Below, one piece after another: positions 17,887-27,627 of a stretch of DNA of 64,000 bases. The notes below the pieces were generated by a model. It made no database searches, was not told the DNA's origin, and saw only the letters and a program-made list of their open reading frames with translations. The stretch is from positions 62,001 through 126,000 of the forward strand of contig NZ_PZJW01000004.1 of the NCBI RefSeq assembly GCF_003206615.1. The letters are read 5' to 3'. Every line of letters begins with the position of its first letter. Position 1 is the first letter of the stretch. The translations under genes and the position numbers were made by a program. Origin of the DNA: Salinicola acroporae (GTDB lineage Bacteria > Pseudomonadota > Gammaproteobacteria > Pseudomonadales > Halomonadaceae).

Positions 17887-19266
17887 TCATACTCGCAGCA
17901 GCAGGTGCTCGCGCTCCCACGAGCTGATCACGCGGAAGTAGGCGCGGTGCTCGGCGCGCTTGACCGCGAGATAGCTGTTGGTGAAGCGTTCGCCGAGAAT
18001 GTCGGCCAGTTCGGGACACTCCCGCAGCCGATCCAGTGCCGGGCCGATGTCGTCCGGCAGCTTGCTGCCACTGGACCAGGCCGAACCGACCATCGGCGGA
18101 CGGGGTTCCAGCTGGCCGACCATGCCGAGATAGCCGCAGGCCAGCGAGGCCGCCAGCACCAGATAGGGGTTGGCGTCGGCGCCGCCGAGGCGGTTTTCGA
18201 CCCGGGTGGCGGCGGGCGAGGAGACCGGCACGCGCAAGCCCACGGTGCGGTTGTCCATTCCCCAGTCGACGTTGACCGGCGCGGAACCACTCGCCTCGTG
18301 GCGCATCAGTCGGCGATAGGAGTTGACGTTGGGGGCCAGCAGCGGCATCGCCGAGGGCAGATAGCGTTGCAAACCGCCGATGAAATGATGAAACAGGGGG
18401 CTGGTGGGGTTGTCCCCGATCCCGCTGAGGCCAGAGGCGAACAGGTTGTTGCCCTTGGCGTCGACCAGGCTCTGGTGAATGTGCATGGAGCTACCCGGCT
18501 CGTTGGCCATCGGCTTGGCCATGAAAGTGGCGTACATGCCGTGGCGCAGCGCGGTTTCCCGCAGCACACGCTTGAACATGACCACCTGATCGGCCAGCGC
18601 CAGCGGATTGCCGTGCTGGAAGTTGACCTCCATCTGGCCGGCACCCTCTTCGTGGATCAGCGTGTCCAGATCGAGGTGCATCGCCTCGCAGTAGTCGTAC
18701 ATCTCCTCGAACAGGGGATCGAATTCGTTGACCGCGTCGATGGAGAACGACTGGCGGCTGCTCTCCTGGCGTCCGGTACGGCCGATCGGCGGCTCCAGTG
18801 GGTAGTCGGAGTCGGTATTGGTCTTGACCAGGTAGAACTCGACCTCCGGGGCGACCACCGGGCGCCAGCCGCGCTGTTCGTAGAGTTCCAGGACGCGCTT
18901 GAGTACGTGGCGGGGCGAGAGATCGACCGGCTCGCCGGTGAGGTAGTAGCAGTCGTGAATGATCTGCGCGGTGGGATCTTCGGCCCAGGGTACCAGGAAG
19001 GCGGCATCGGGATCGGGGACCAGCTCCATGTCCCGCTCGGCGGGATTCCAGAAGCGGATATCCTCGTCGTCGGGATAGCCGCCAGTGACGGTCTGGATGA
19101 AGATCGAGTCCGGCAATCGTGGCTGCCCGCCATCGAGATACTTGCTGGCGGGCATGATCTTGCCCTTGAGGATGCCGGTGAGATCGGTAACCAGACATTC
19201 GACTTCGGTGATGCCGTGCTGTTGGAACCAGTCTTTGAGCGCTGGCGTTTCCTGACGGTGACCCAT
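17887..19266 (-). CDS. puuA: Gamma-glutamylpolyamine synthetase (glutamine synthetase family), copy 2
   Basis: 459 residues with LVTDLTGILKGKIMPASKY at the start, APEVEFYLVKT near residues 135-148, SSMHIHQSLVDAKGN and GGADANPYLVLAASLACGY. It is homologous to copy 1 but clearly diverged (for example EVEFYL against ELEFYI), so not a recent duplicate. Placed between the two binding-protein genes, like the extra glutamylpolyamine synthetase of the Pseudomonas spu region, it may prefer a different polyamine. Confidence 0.88.
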   Translation of the reverse strand: MGHRQETPALKDWFQQHGITEVECLVTDLTGILKGKIMPASKYLDGGQPRLPDSIFIQTVTGGYPDDEDIRFWNPAERDMELVPDPDAAFLVPWAEDPTAQIIHDCYYLTGEPVDLSPRHVLKRVLELYEQRGWRPVVAPEVEFYLVKTNTDSDYPLEPPIGRTGRQESSRQSFSIDAVNEFDPLFEEMYDYCEAMHLDLDTLIHEEGAGQMEVNFQHGNPLALADQVVMFKRVLRETALRHGMYATFMAKPMANEPGSSMHIHQSLVDAKGNNLFASGLSGIGDNPTSPLFHHFIGGLQRYLPSAMPLLAPNVNSYRRLMRHEASGSAPVNVDWGMDNRTVGLRVPVSSPAATRVENRLGGADANPYLVLAASLACGYLGMVGQLEPRPPMVGSAWSSGSKLPDDIGPALDRLRECPELADILGERFTNSYLAVKRAEHRAYFRVISSWEREHLLLRV

Positions 19267-19345
19267 GTGAGCGTTCCGTGTGGTGATGGGTTGCCCGGAC
19301 GCGGCCAGCGGCCGTGCCGGGCAGTGAGATGGGGAAGCGGCGGCG

Positions 19346-20413
19346 CTACCGAGCCTGCACTTCCGACCACAGTTGCTGGAAGGTCTGCAGTTTTTCGCCC
19401 TCGAGGCTCGGGGTGAAACGCAGCACTTTCATCTCTTCGTCGGTGGGCTGGGCTGGCGGTTGCCTCAGAGCCTCTTCCAGGTAGGGCTCGGCGGCGGCGT
19501 TGGGGCTGGCATAGAAATTGTAGTTGGAGAGCTGGGCACCGATCTTGGCGTCGAGAATGAAGTTGATGAACTTGTAGGCCAGATCCGGGTGGGGCGCCTG
19601 GGACGGAATCATCATCGAGTCGACCCACATCTCGGCGCCCTCCTCGGGAATCATGAAGTCGAGGTGCGCGAAGGTCTCCGGATCCTCGCTCTTGTACAGC
19701 AGATAGTCGCCGTTGTAGGACATGCCGACATGGGTCACGCCGCGCGCGAGCTGCTGCAGTGCGGGGGTGCCGTCGGAGAAGCCGGAAAAGTTGTCGCGAT
19801 GCTTGGTTTCGATCATCAGCTTGGCGGCGTCGCGCCAACTGTCGAGTTCATCGCAGTCGTAGGGTTTGCCCAGCGCCGCGCAGGCGGCGCCCATGGCAAC
19901 CTGGCCGTCGCCCATGATCGCGAAGGGGTAGTCGGAATTGACCTCGGGATCGAACATCAGCGACCAGCTGCGGGGCGCGTCCGGAAAGGTATCGGTGTTG
20001 TAGATGATCCCGGTCGTGCCCCACTGATACGGCGCCGAGTAGGCGGAACCCGGGTCGAAACTCGGATCCTGGAACTGCGCCTTCACGTTGGCGAAATTGG
20101 GGATCCTGGCGTGATCGAGCTTCTGGACCAGGCCGGTCTGGATCAAGCGTGGCACGTAGTAGTTCGAGGGCACGATAATGTCGTACTGGGAGGCACCGCC
20201 GGCATTGAGCTTGGCGAACATTTCCGGCAGCGAGTTGTAGTAGTTCTGCACCACCTCGACGTCGTATTTCTGCTCGAACGCCGTGATGATCTCCGGGTCC
20301 ATGTACTCGGTCCAGTTGAACAGGTAGAGCTTGTCGTTCGCGGCCTGGGCCTGGCTGACGAGCAGCAGGCTGCAGAAGGCGGCGGTGATGGCGTTGGTGA
20401 CGGGCTTTGACAT
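19346..20413 (-). CDS. potF: Polyamine ABC transporter periplasmic binding protein, copy 2
   Basis: 355 residues from ATG 20413, which begins a clean signal peptide (cleavage after QAQA near residue 24); the open frame further upstream is shadow of potI. The mature start LYLFNWTEYMDPEIITAFEQ and PYQWGTTGIIYNTDTFPDAP match PotF. By eye nearly half its residues agree with copy 1. It directly follows the potGHI genes, so it is probably the main partner of that transporter. Confidence 0.92.
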   Translation of the reverse strand: MSKPVTNAITAAFCSLLLVSQAQAANDKLYLFNWTEYMDPEIITAFEQKYDVEVVQNYYNSLPEMFAKLNAGGASQYDIIVPSNYYVPRLIQTGLVQKLDHARIPNFANVKAQFQDPSFDPGSAYSAPYQWGTTGIIYNTDTFPDAPRSWSLMFDPEVNSDYPFAIMGDGQVAMGAACAALGKPYDCDELDSWRDAAKLMIETKHRDNFSGFSDGTPALQQLARGVTHVGMSYNGDYLLYKSEDPETFAHLDFMIPEEGAEMWVDSMMIPSQAPHPDLAYKFINFILDAKIGAQLSNYNFYASPNAAAEPYLEEALRQPPAQPTDEEMKVLRFTPSLEGEKLQTFQQLWSEVQAR

Positions 20414-20484
20414 CGGTTCTTCTCCTTGTTGTTCGACGGCTTTTCTTGACAATTTTCCGAGCGGGCCCGGCGCGGGGCTTCTCC

Positions 20485-21282
20485 TCAGACCTTGCGCTGG
20501 CGGTTGAATGCGAGACTGATCACGGCGGCCAGGGCCACCGCGCCGATCATCAATGTGGCAATGGCATTGATCTCCGGCGTGACGCCTTTCTTGATCGCGC
20601 TCCAGATGTAGATCGGCAGCGTGGCACTCTCCGGCCCGGCGGTGAAGAAGCTGATCACGAAATCGTCCACCGATAGCGTGAACGACAGGAAGAACGCGGA
20701 GATCAGCGCCGGCTTGATGGTCGGCAGCATGAAGTGAATGACCCGCTTCAACGGCGTGGCGTAGAGATCCTTGGCCGCTTCGAACAGGCTGGGGTCGAGC
20801 CCGACGAAGCGCGAGTAGACGATCAGCGCGACGAACGGGATCTGGAAGGTCACATGGGCGATGACCATGGTCCCAAGCCCCGGCTGCAGCAGTCCGGTCA
20901 GACGGTGAAACTGGACGAAGAACGCCATCTCGGAGATGCCGAAGACGATATCCGGCAACACGATCGGCAGGTAGATCAGCACGATCAGCCAACCGAGCTT
21001 GCGATGGCGGTGCCGGTACATGCCGTAGCCGATCAGGCAGCCGATGGCGAGCGCGATGACGGAGGAACAGGTCGCCAGAATCAACGTGTTACCAAATGCC
21101 GTGATGATCTGTTCGTTGCCCAGCAACTGGTGATACCAGCGCAGCGAGAACCCGGTCAATCGAGCGGCGCTGTTGGCGGCATTGAACGAGAACAGCACCA
21201 CCACGGCAAGCGGCAGGTAGAGGAAGATCAGCGTCAGCCACCAAAACGCCGTCAGGCCGCGCTTGAGCGTGCGCTTTCTCAT
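20485..21282 (-). CDS. potI: Polyamine ABC transporter permease, PotI type
   Basis: 265 residues with six predicted membrane segments and the cytoplasmic coupling motif EAAKDLYATPLKRVIHFMLP near residues 170-190. Start ATG 21282 overlaps the potH stop (ATGA). It forms the membrane channel with PotH and is driven by PotG. Confidence 0.93.
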   Translation of the reverse strand: MRKRTLKRGLTAFWWLTLIFLYLPLAVVVLFSFNAANSAARLTGFSLRWYHQLLGNEQIITAFGNTLILATCSSVIALAIGCLIGYGMYRHRHRKLGWLIVLIYLPIVLPDIVFGISEMAFFVQFHRLTGLLQPGLGTMVIAHVTFQIPFVALIVYSRFVGLDPSLFEAAKDLYATPLKRVIHFMLPTIKPALISAFFLSFTLSVDDFVISFFTAGPESATLPIYIWSAIKKGVTPEINAIATLMIGAVALAAVISLAFNRQRKV

Positions 21283-22199
21283 ATCACCACCTCCTCGCCG
21301 CCGCCGAGACGCTTGCCGATGCGGCGCATCGCGAACAGACCGATGAAAGTCGCGATCAGCATCAGGATCGCGCCAGCGGCGCCCAGCGGCCAGTTCGAGC
21401 CGCCGGAGAACTGCGTCGCCACCAGGTTGCCGAGCATCATCGCCTTGCCGCCGCCGAGAAGCTCCGGAATCACGTACATGCCGAACGCGGGGATCGCCAC
21501 CAGCACCACGCCCGCGAGCAGGCCCGGCAGTGTCTGCGGGAAGACGGCGTGCCAGAACGCCCGGACCGGCTTGGCGTAAAGATCCTGCGCCGCTTCGACC
21601 TGGGCGGTGTCGAGCTTCTCGAAGGCGGCGTAGAGCGGCAGTACCATGAACGGCAGGAAGTTGTAGACGAGACCCAGTGTCACCGCGAAGTTGGACGGAT
21701 AGAGCCCCATGTTGGGCGAGATCAGGCCCATCATCTCGGCGAGGTTGGAGAGCGGCGTGCCCGGCGCCAGCAGATTCATCCAGCCGAAGGTGCGAATCAC
21801 CTGATTGGTCCAGGACGGTACGACCACCAGCAGCAGCATGATCGGTCGCCACCGCGCCCGGCAGGTGGTGATGTAATAGGCGATGGGATAGGCGACCAGC
21901 ACCACCAGGCCGGTGGCGACGACGGTCTGCCACAGCGAGCGCAGCAGCGTGTAGAGATTGCCCGGGCTCCAGCCCAGAAAGCCGACGCCCGCCAGCTGCT
22001 CGAACGAGCTCAGCGACAGCGGCAACTGCGGCAGTCCGTAGGGGCCGTTGGTCATGAACGCCACGGCCATCAGATAGAGACTCGGCAGCACCAGAAAGAG
22101 GATGATCCAGGCGGCGCCCGGGGTCACCGTAAAGAGCAGGTGGCGGGTTTCGCTGACCACCGCATGGCGCCGCGAGGCGGTCTGGGATGTCTGCAGCAT
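21279..22199 (-). CDS. potH: Polyamine ABC transporter permease, PotH type
   Basis: 306 residues with six main membrane segments. The coupling motif EAAQDLYAKPVRAFWHAVFP lies near residues 200-220, and GLVYNFLPFMVLPLYAAFEKL precedes it, as in PotH/PotB permeases. ATG 22199 lies 11 bases after potG. It pairs with PotI in the inner membrane. Confidence 0.93.
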   Translation of the reverse strand: MLQTSQTASRRHAVVSETRHLLFTVTPGAAWIILFLVLPSLYLMAVAFMTNGPYGLPQLPLSLSSFEQLAGVGFLGWSPGNLYTLLRSLWQTVVATGLVVLVAYPIAYYITTCRARWRPIMLLLVVVPSWTNQVIRTFGWMNLLAPGTPLSNLAEMMGLISPNMGLYPSNFAVTLGLVYNFLPFMVLPLYAAFEKLDTAQVEAAQDLYAKPVRAFWHAVFPQTLPGLLAGVVLVAIPAFGMYVIPELLGGGKAMMLGNLVATQFSGGSNWPLGAAGAILMLIATFIGLFAMRRIGKRLGGGEEVVI

Positions 22200-22210
22200 G
22201 TCGCTTCTCC

Positions 22211-23341
22211 TCAGGCCGCGACGCGGACCAGGTCTTCCGGACAGATGCCGATGGTCACCCGGTCGCCGACGTCGTGTATGCGCTGGCCGAGATTGCCGGC
22301 CACCGCCGTCAGGGGGTGATCGTTGACGGTCAGCCGGTATTCGATGCGGCTGCCGCGATAGAGGCGCTCTTCCACCGTGCCCTCGAGCCGGTTGTAGTCC
22401 GCGGGAACGTCGCCGCCCAGCTCCAGGGTCTCGGGGCGGATCAGCAGCCATCCGTCAGGGGTGTCGCGTTGCTCGGCGGGATCCAGCTGCAGCCGTCCCA
22501 GCCCGGTGTCCACCCAGTTGCTTTCGCTGGCGGTGATGGCGAACAGGTTGTCGTGTCCCATGAATCGGGCGACGAAGGCGTTGGCCGGATGCTCGTAGAT
22601 CTCGCTGGGGGTACCCACCTGCTGGATGATGCCACTGTCGAGCACCGCGATGCGATCCGACATCACCATGGCCTCGTCCTGGTCGTGGGTGACGAATACG
22701 AAGGTTACGCCCAGGCGCTTCTGCAGGCGTTGCAGTTCGACCTGCAACTGGCCGCGCAGGCCGGCATCCAGGGCCGACAGCGGTTCGTCCAGTAGCAGCA
22801 CGTCGGGCTCGCAGACCAGCGCCCGGGCCAGGGCGATACGCTGCTTCTGGCCTCCCGACAGCTGGTCGACGCGGCGCTCGACCAGCGAGCCGAGCTTGAT
22901 GAATTCGGCTACCTCCGCCACCTTGCGGTCGCGCTCGGCGGCCGGTTCGCCACGCATGCGCAGGCCGAACGCCAGGTTGTCGCGCACGGAAAGGTGCGGG
23001 AATAGCGCGTAGGACTGGAAGACCGTATTGACGCTGCGCCGATGCGGCGGCATGTCGATGACATCCTTCCCGCCGATCGTCAGTTGGCCGTCATCGGCCT
23101 CTTCCAGGCCGGCGAGAATGCGCAGCAAGGTCGTCTTGCCACACCCGGATGGCCCCAGCAGGGTGAAGAATTCACCGGCGTTGATATCCAGGTCGACGCC
23201 CGCCAGTGCAACGGAATCGCGCCCGAACTGCTTGCGTAACCCCTGCATCCTGATCGAGGAAGCACCGCGTTTGTCTCTCGACGCCGTATCTGTCACGTCC
23301 GCTCGATCGGTGGTTTTCACGGTGTTCGTCAAATCGGTCAT
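22211..23341 (-). CDS. potG: Polyamine ABC transporter ATP-binding protein, PotG type
   Basis: 376 residues: a 30-residue polar leader, Walker A GPSGCGKTT at 63-71, signature LSGGQKQRIALARAL, Walker B VLLLDEPLSALD and the switch histidine in FVTHDQDEA. A C-terminal TOBE-type domain follows, typical of PotA/PotG. It powers uptake through PotHI. GAGGACGG precedes the ATG. Gap to the upstream puuB2 stop is 29 bases, so the flavoenzyme and the transporter share a transcript. Confidence 0.94.
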   Translation of the reverse strand: MTDLTNTVKTTDRADVTDTASRDKRGASSIRMQGLRKQFGRDSVALAGVDLDINAGEFFTLLGPSGCGKTTLLRILAGLEEADDGQLTIGGKDVIDMPPHRRSVNTVFQSYALFPHLSVRDNLAFGLRMRGEPAAERDRKVAEVAEFIKLGSLVERRVDQLSGGQKQRIALARALVCEPDVLLLDEPLSALDAGLRGQLQVELQRLQKRLGVTFVFVTHDQDEAMVMSDRIAVLDSGIIQQVGTPSEIYEHPANAFVARFMGHDNLFAITASESNWVDTGLGRLQLDPAEQRDTPDGWLLIRPETLELGGDVPADYNRLEGTVEERLYRGSRIEYRLTVNDHPLTAVAGNLGQRIHDVGDRVTIGICPEDLVRVAA

Positions 23342-23370
23342 TGGGCCGTCCTCGTCGTTCTTGCCGCTGG

Positions 23371-24663
23371 TCACAGCCGGTCGCGAAGCTTGTAGAAATG
23401 GGTCGCCAGTACCAGCAGGGGAGTCCGTAACCATCGGCCGCCCGGAAACGTCCGGTGGGGCATGGCGGCAAAGATGTCGAAGCGCTCACTTTGCCCGGCA
23501 ATGGTCTCGCCCAGCAGTTGGCCGGCCAGCCCCGCCAACGCCATCCCGTGGCCGGAGTAGCCCTGGGCATAAAGGACATTGGGCGCCAGCCGGCCGAAGT
23601 CAGGTGCGCGATTCATCGTGATGGCCACGTCTCCTCCCCAGCGATATTCGATATCGATCTCTTTCAACACCGGGAACAGACGCCGTATCTTGGCGTCGGT
23701 GCGTGCCTCCAGACCTTGCGGTGGGCGGCCGTCGTAACTCACTTCCCCGCCGTAGATCAGGCGCCTGTCTCTCGACAGGCGATAATAGTCGAGTACGAAG
23801 TTGGCATCCGACAAGGCGTCGTTTTTCGGGAGAACCTGAGCGGCCTGTTGCTCGGTCATGGGGGCGGTGGCGATCATGTAGTTGGCCACTTTCATGATGC
23901 GTCCGCTCATGGCGGGCACCAGCCTATCGCCGTAGGCGTTGGTGGCGATCACGACGTGATCGGCAGTGACCCGGCCGCGCGCGGTCACGACGTTGGCCGG
24001 CTTGCCGTGCTGGATATCGACCACGGGGCTGAACTGATGAAGGATCGCTCCGGCCTGTTGAGCGGCTCGGGCCAGGCCGAGCGTGTAATTGAGTGGATGC
24101 AGGTGGCCCGCTTCGCGCTCCCAGAGCGCCGCCGGGTAGGCATCGGTGACGACATGTTCGCGCAGCGCGTCGCCTTCCCGCCACTCGAGCCCGTGATAGT
24201 CGAAATCGCGGGCCATGCGCTCCTGTGACTGCCTGAGTTCGACGACATGGCGAGGTTTGACCGCCGCGTGAAGGTAACCCCAGGACATCTCGCAGGGGAT
24301 CTGGTGATGCTCGACGAGATGGGCAGTCAGGCTGACGGCTTCACGGCTCATTTCCCAGATATCACGGGCGGCCGATAGCCCCAAGGCCTTCTCGACGGTG
24401 TGTATGTCGGTGCCCAGGCCAGGCAGTATCTGCCCGCCGCTGCGTCCGGAGGCCCCATGGCCCACGGTCAGTGCTTCGAGCAGGATGACGCGATATCCCC
24501 GCTGAGCCAGGTGCAGCGCGGCGGAGCAACCGGTAACGCCTGCGCCTATCACGCACACATCGGCGCGGTGATCGCCCTCCAGCGGGAGCGCCGGCTCGAG
24601 CTCGACGGCGATGGAGTCCCGATACCAGGAGGAGGTTGTCGCCGACGACGAATAAACTGTCAT
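23371..24663 (-). CDS. puuB: Gamma-glutamylputrescine oxidoreductase-like FAD enzyme, copy 2
   Basis: 430 residues of the DAO flavoprotein family with CVIGAGVTGCSAALHLAQRG near residues 37-56, GHGASGRSGGQILPG and YAQGYSGHGMALAGLAGQ at the C-terminus. It is homologous to puuB1 at the other end of the operon but differs widely, so the two may serve different gamma-glutamyl polyamines. It leads the eight-gene minus-strand operon, so its upstream region carries the operon promoter. Confidence 0.87.
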   Translation of the reverse strand: MTVYSSSATTSSWYRDSIAVELEPALPLEGDHRADVCVIGAGVTGCSAALHLAQRGYRVILLEALTVGHGASGRSGGQILPGLGTDIHTVEKALGLSAARDIWEMSREAVSLTAHLVEHHQIPCEMSWGYLHAAVKPRHVVELRQSQERMARDFDYHGLEWREGDALREHVVTDAYPAALWEREAGHLHPLNYTLGLARAAQQAGAILHQFSPVVDIQHGKPANVVTARGRVTADHVVIATNAYGDRLVPAMSGRIMKVANYMIATAPMTEQQAAQVLPKNDALSDANFVLDYYRLSRDRRLIYGGEVSYDGRPPQGLEARTDAKIRRLFPVLKEIDIEYRWGGDVAITMNRAPDFGRLAPNVLYAQGYSGHGMALAGLAGQLLGETIAGQSERFDIFAAMPHRTFPGGRWLRTPLLVLATHFYKLRDRL

Positions 24664-25216
24664 AGGAAGTCCGTCTTGGGTTGCGCGCTGCGCTTGTAAT
24701 TGTTGATTCTGTCATGTCTAAAGAGTGACGTGACCTACTCAGTGTGTCACTCGTTTCGTAGTTTATGTCAACTATTTAATAACACTATTTTTGGCCGGAA
24801 GAGATGAGGTCCGGTAGACGCCTCGCCACTTTTTGTTGGGTTTATTTCCATCGGAAAGGATAGGCGTAGCGCGTTCCTTCGCCTTTCAATGCTATTTTTC
24901 ACGACCTGACAATTGAGGTCGGGGTCGGCCTGTACCGTCCGGCAGTCCTGGGTCGGCCCCGAGAGAGGCTGGGTAAGTAGTGGAATAATCGACAGCGGCG
25001 TTGAATCAGACAGCCGATGAAGGGCATCGGCCGCCTTGGATCGATCGGCCGGACTGTCGCTGGGTGCGCGCCACAGCGCCGTCAAACCAACGGATGACCC
25101 GGTTCCGGGTATCGATGGCGCGTCGTGAGCCCGCTTTTGGACTCTCTGCGTCGATGCCGTCAGTTTTCGGCACGGACCAGCGCACCTCGCGCAGGTCGCG
25201 TGTCATCTCCTCCACC
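24664..25216. other. Intergenic region upstream of the polyamine transport operon
   Basis: 553 bases without a gene I can support. The part next to puuB2 (24690-24900) is AT-rich and should hold the operon promoter. An inverted repeat with 7-bp arms, GAGTGAC and GTCACTC, lies at 24723-24752. The part next to puuP (24960-25216) returns to high GC and has short open frames without ribosome sites or family resemblance. Confidence 0.6.
24723..24752. promoter_or_regulatory. Inverted repeat upstream of puuB2
   Basis: Arms GAGTGAC / GTCACTC with a 16-base spacer lie 60 to 90 bases upstream of the puuB2 start. It may be an operator for the long polyamine operon; the binding protein is unknown. Confidence 0.35.
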
Positions 25217-26539
25217 TCAAGCGTCGATGTGCAGCTCCGGCGTCGGGCGGCGGAAGCCACGGGTCAGCCACGCCAGCCAGCCCAATCCTGCCAGTAGCCA
25301 TATCGAACCAAGCATGATCGCTCTGTGGTCGAGGCTGAACAGCAGCCATACGATGGCAACGAGTCCGATCGCCGGGCAGACCAGAAAGCGCAGGGTATCG
25401 CCCGGGCCACGGCGGCGCTCCTTGAGATAGTAATGAAAGATCACCGCCAGGTTGACCAGGGCAAAGGCCAGGAAAGCGCCGAAGTTGATGAACGAGGCCG
25501 CTGACAGCACGTCCATCGTCAGCGCCAGCAGTGCCACCAGGGCGCTCAGCACCAGCCCTCCCAGTGGCGTCCCATAGCGACCCAGCGTCCCCAGCCAGCG
25601 CCGCGGCAGCACGTCGTCCCGTCCCATCGCGTAGATCAGTCGTGCGCCGCTGGCCTGCGCGGCGATGCCGGAGGCGAACTGGCCGACGACCAACCCGATC
25701 AGGAAGATCGACACAAACACGTCGCCGCCGATATTGCGCGCGATGGCATAGGCTGCGGCGTCCGGGTTGGCGAAGTCGAAGCCCGGTGCAGCGAGCTGGA
25801 CGCAGTAAGAGACGACGACGAAGATCAGCCCGCCCAGTAGCGTGATCAGCAGGATTGCTCGCGGCAGCGTGCGTTGCGGATCCCGAGTCTCCTCCGTCAG
25901 CGTGGTGACGGCATCGAAGCCGAGAAACGAGTAGCAGGCGACGGCCGCACCGGCCATCAGTACCGGTAGCGATCCACCGTCGCTGCCGAGAAACGGCGCC
26001 AGGCTGAATAGCGGCTGCGTGGGGTCGCCGAGGATGTAATGCAGGCTGAGCCCGACGAAGGCCACCAGCACCAGCATCTGGATCAGCATCATGGCGCTGT
26101 TGACCAGGCTGGCCAGTTTCAGGCCGAGCACGTTGATCACCGTGGTGACCGCGATGAACGCCAACAGCCACAGCGCCGTCGGAATGCTCGGGAAGGCGGA
26201 GTTCAGATAGGCCGCCCCGATCAGCCAGATCACCATCGGCAGGAACAGGTAATCGAGCAGGATGGCCCAGCCGGCGAGAAAACCCAGGCGATCGTCGATG
26301 GCGTGACGAACGTAGGCATAGGCGGAGCCGGCGACGGGATAGGCAGCGGCCATGCGACCGTAGCTGTGGGCGGTGAACAGCATGGCCACCAGGGCGGCGA
26401 GGTAGGCGCCCGCCACCGCCCCCTGCGTGACCACCGCCAGTACCCCGAAGGTGCCGAGCACGATGATCGGGGTCATGTAGGCCAGGCCGAACAGCACCAC
26501 CTGGGAGAGGGTAAGGGTCTTCTTCATTTCCGACATCAT
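25217..26539 (-). CDS. puuP: APC-family permease, putrescine importer PuuP-like
   Basis: 440 residues with about twelve membrane segments. The start LSQVVLFGLAYMTPIIVLGTFG and the middle GFDAVTTLTEETRDPQRTLP are typical of the amino acid-polyamine-organocation family near PuuP. It imports putrescine (or a related amine) with protons across the inner membrane. AGGAAACG precedes ATG 26539; a second ATG follows at once. The amidase gene lies 104 bases upstream on the same strand. The exact substrate is inferred from the polyamine neighbourhood. Confidence 0.8.
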   Translation of the reverse strand: MMSEMKKTLTLSQVVLFGLAYMTPIIVLGTFGVLAVVTQGAVAGAYLAALVAMLFTAHSYGRMAAAYPVAGSAYAYVRHAIDDRLGFLAGWAILLDYLFLPMVIWLIGAAYLNSAFPSIPTALWLLAFIAVTTVINVLGLKLASLVNSAMMLIQMLVLVAFVGLSLHYILGDPTQPLFSLAPFLGSDGGSLPVLMAGAAVACYSFLGFDAVTTLTEETRDPQRTLPRAILLITLLGGLIFVVVSYCVQLAAPGFDFANPDAAAYAIARNIGGDVFVSIFLIGLVVGQFASGIAAQASGARLIYAMGRDDVLPRRWLGTLGRYGTPLGGLVLSALVALLALTMDVLSAASFINFGAFLAFALVNLAVIFHYYLKERRRGPGDTLRFLVCPAIGLVAIVWLLFSLDHRAIMLGSIWLLAGLGWLAWLTRGFRRPTPELHIDA

Positions 26540-26643
26540 CGTTTCCTGTTGTGGTTATTTTGAGATTCGCGGTTATTTAGAGATACGCGGTCATTGCGAC
26601 GCGTTGCCGCTGTGGCGCTGGCAGCAGGGCAGAGCAACGGCGC

Positions 26644-27456
26644 TCAGCCGAAATGCCAACTGCGGTGGGGGCCCTGGGTTTCGAGGTGACCCGCGAGGCT
26701 CAGGCGCCGGTCCCGGTGGTAGTCGTACTCCTGCCTGGCGCTGGACAGGCGTGCCGGATCCAGCTGCAGCGGCTGGATCGTTTCCTCGCGACCGGCCCGG
26801 AACAGCAGCTCGCCGTCGGGGCCGACCAGTGCGCTTTCGCCGGCGAAGGTGAGTCCGGCGCCCTGGCCGACCCGATTGCTCATGGCCAGGAAGCACTGAT
26901 TCTCTTGGGCTCTGGCCTGGGCGGCGCGGGCGTGTACGGGGCCGTAGGGGTCCATATTGCCGTTGGTCACCACCAGCAGATCGACCCCCATGGCGGCCAG
27001 CGCCCGCGCCGGTTCGGGAAATTCCAGGTCGTAGCAGATCAGCAGTCCGATGCATCGGCCGCGCCATTCGAGGCAGTGCAGCGCCTCGCCGGGCTCGACC
27101 AGGGTGCGTTCATCCGGCCATAGGTGAGTCTTGCGATAACGCAGGGCGATCCCGCTTTCGGGCGTGATCAGCACGGTGGTGTTGAATACGGCATCGCCAT
27201 CCCGCTCCAGCAGGCCGATGGCGATCGCCATGTCGCGCTCGCGACTGGCGCCGATCAACGCCTGCAACTCCGGGCCGTCGAGCGTCAGGGCGCGGTCGAG
27301 CACATGCCCGGGTTCGGCAAAGCCGCTCAGGTGCGTTTCGGGAAAGACGATCAGCGCCGTGCCTTCGTCGGCGGCATGCACGATTTCCAGCGCTCTGGCG
27401 AGGTTGTGCGCGATGTCGCCTTCGCGGCTGGCGAGTTGTGCCAGAACAAGCTGCAT
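26644..27456 (-). CDS. Carbon-nitrogen hydrolase (nitrilase superfamily amidase)
   Basis: 270 residues with the full catalytic triad of the superfamily: Glu40 (VFPETHLSGF), Lys109 (YRKTHLWPDE) and Cys141 (LLICYDLEFPE). Such enzymes hydrolyse amides, carbamoyl amines or omega-amides in the cytosol. Upstream of puuP and near polyamine genes, N-carbamoylputrescine or another amide-bearing amine is a reasonable guess. Members of this branch are also annotated as R-stereoselective amidases. No family signature here settles the substrate. Confidence 0.82.
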   Translation of the reverse strand: MQLVLAQLASREGDIAHNLARALEIVHAADEGTALIVFPETHLSGFAEPGHVLDRALTLDGPELQALIGASRERDMAIAIGLLERDGDAVFNTTVLITPESGIALRYRKTHLWPDERTLVEPGEALHCLEWRGRCIGLLICYDLEFPEPARALAAMGVDLLVVTNGNMDPYGPVHARAAQARAQENQCFLAMSNRVGQGAGLTFAGESALVGPDGELLFRAGREETIQPLQLDPARLSSARQEYDYHRDRRLSLAGHLETQGPHRSWHFG

Positions 27457-27627
27457 GGAACACTCCGGGAGTTGTGATTGGAACGGGAGCCGATGATCTC
27501 CAGTATCCCCAATCCCGCGCCGCTGCCTATCCCGCGAGCGGGGTAACCCGATCGGGGGAAGGAGCAGCTCGCCGGTCGTGTTGAAGCGATGCGGCGTCAG
27601 GAAGGCGCAGCCTCAGAGAGAGAAACG

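Noticed and set aside
25006-25260. Possible 84-residue minus-strand gene before puuP
   Set aside because: It overlaps the end of puuP, lacks a ribosome site and resembles no family I recognise.
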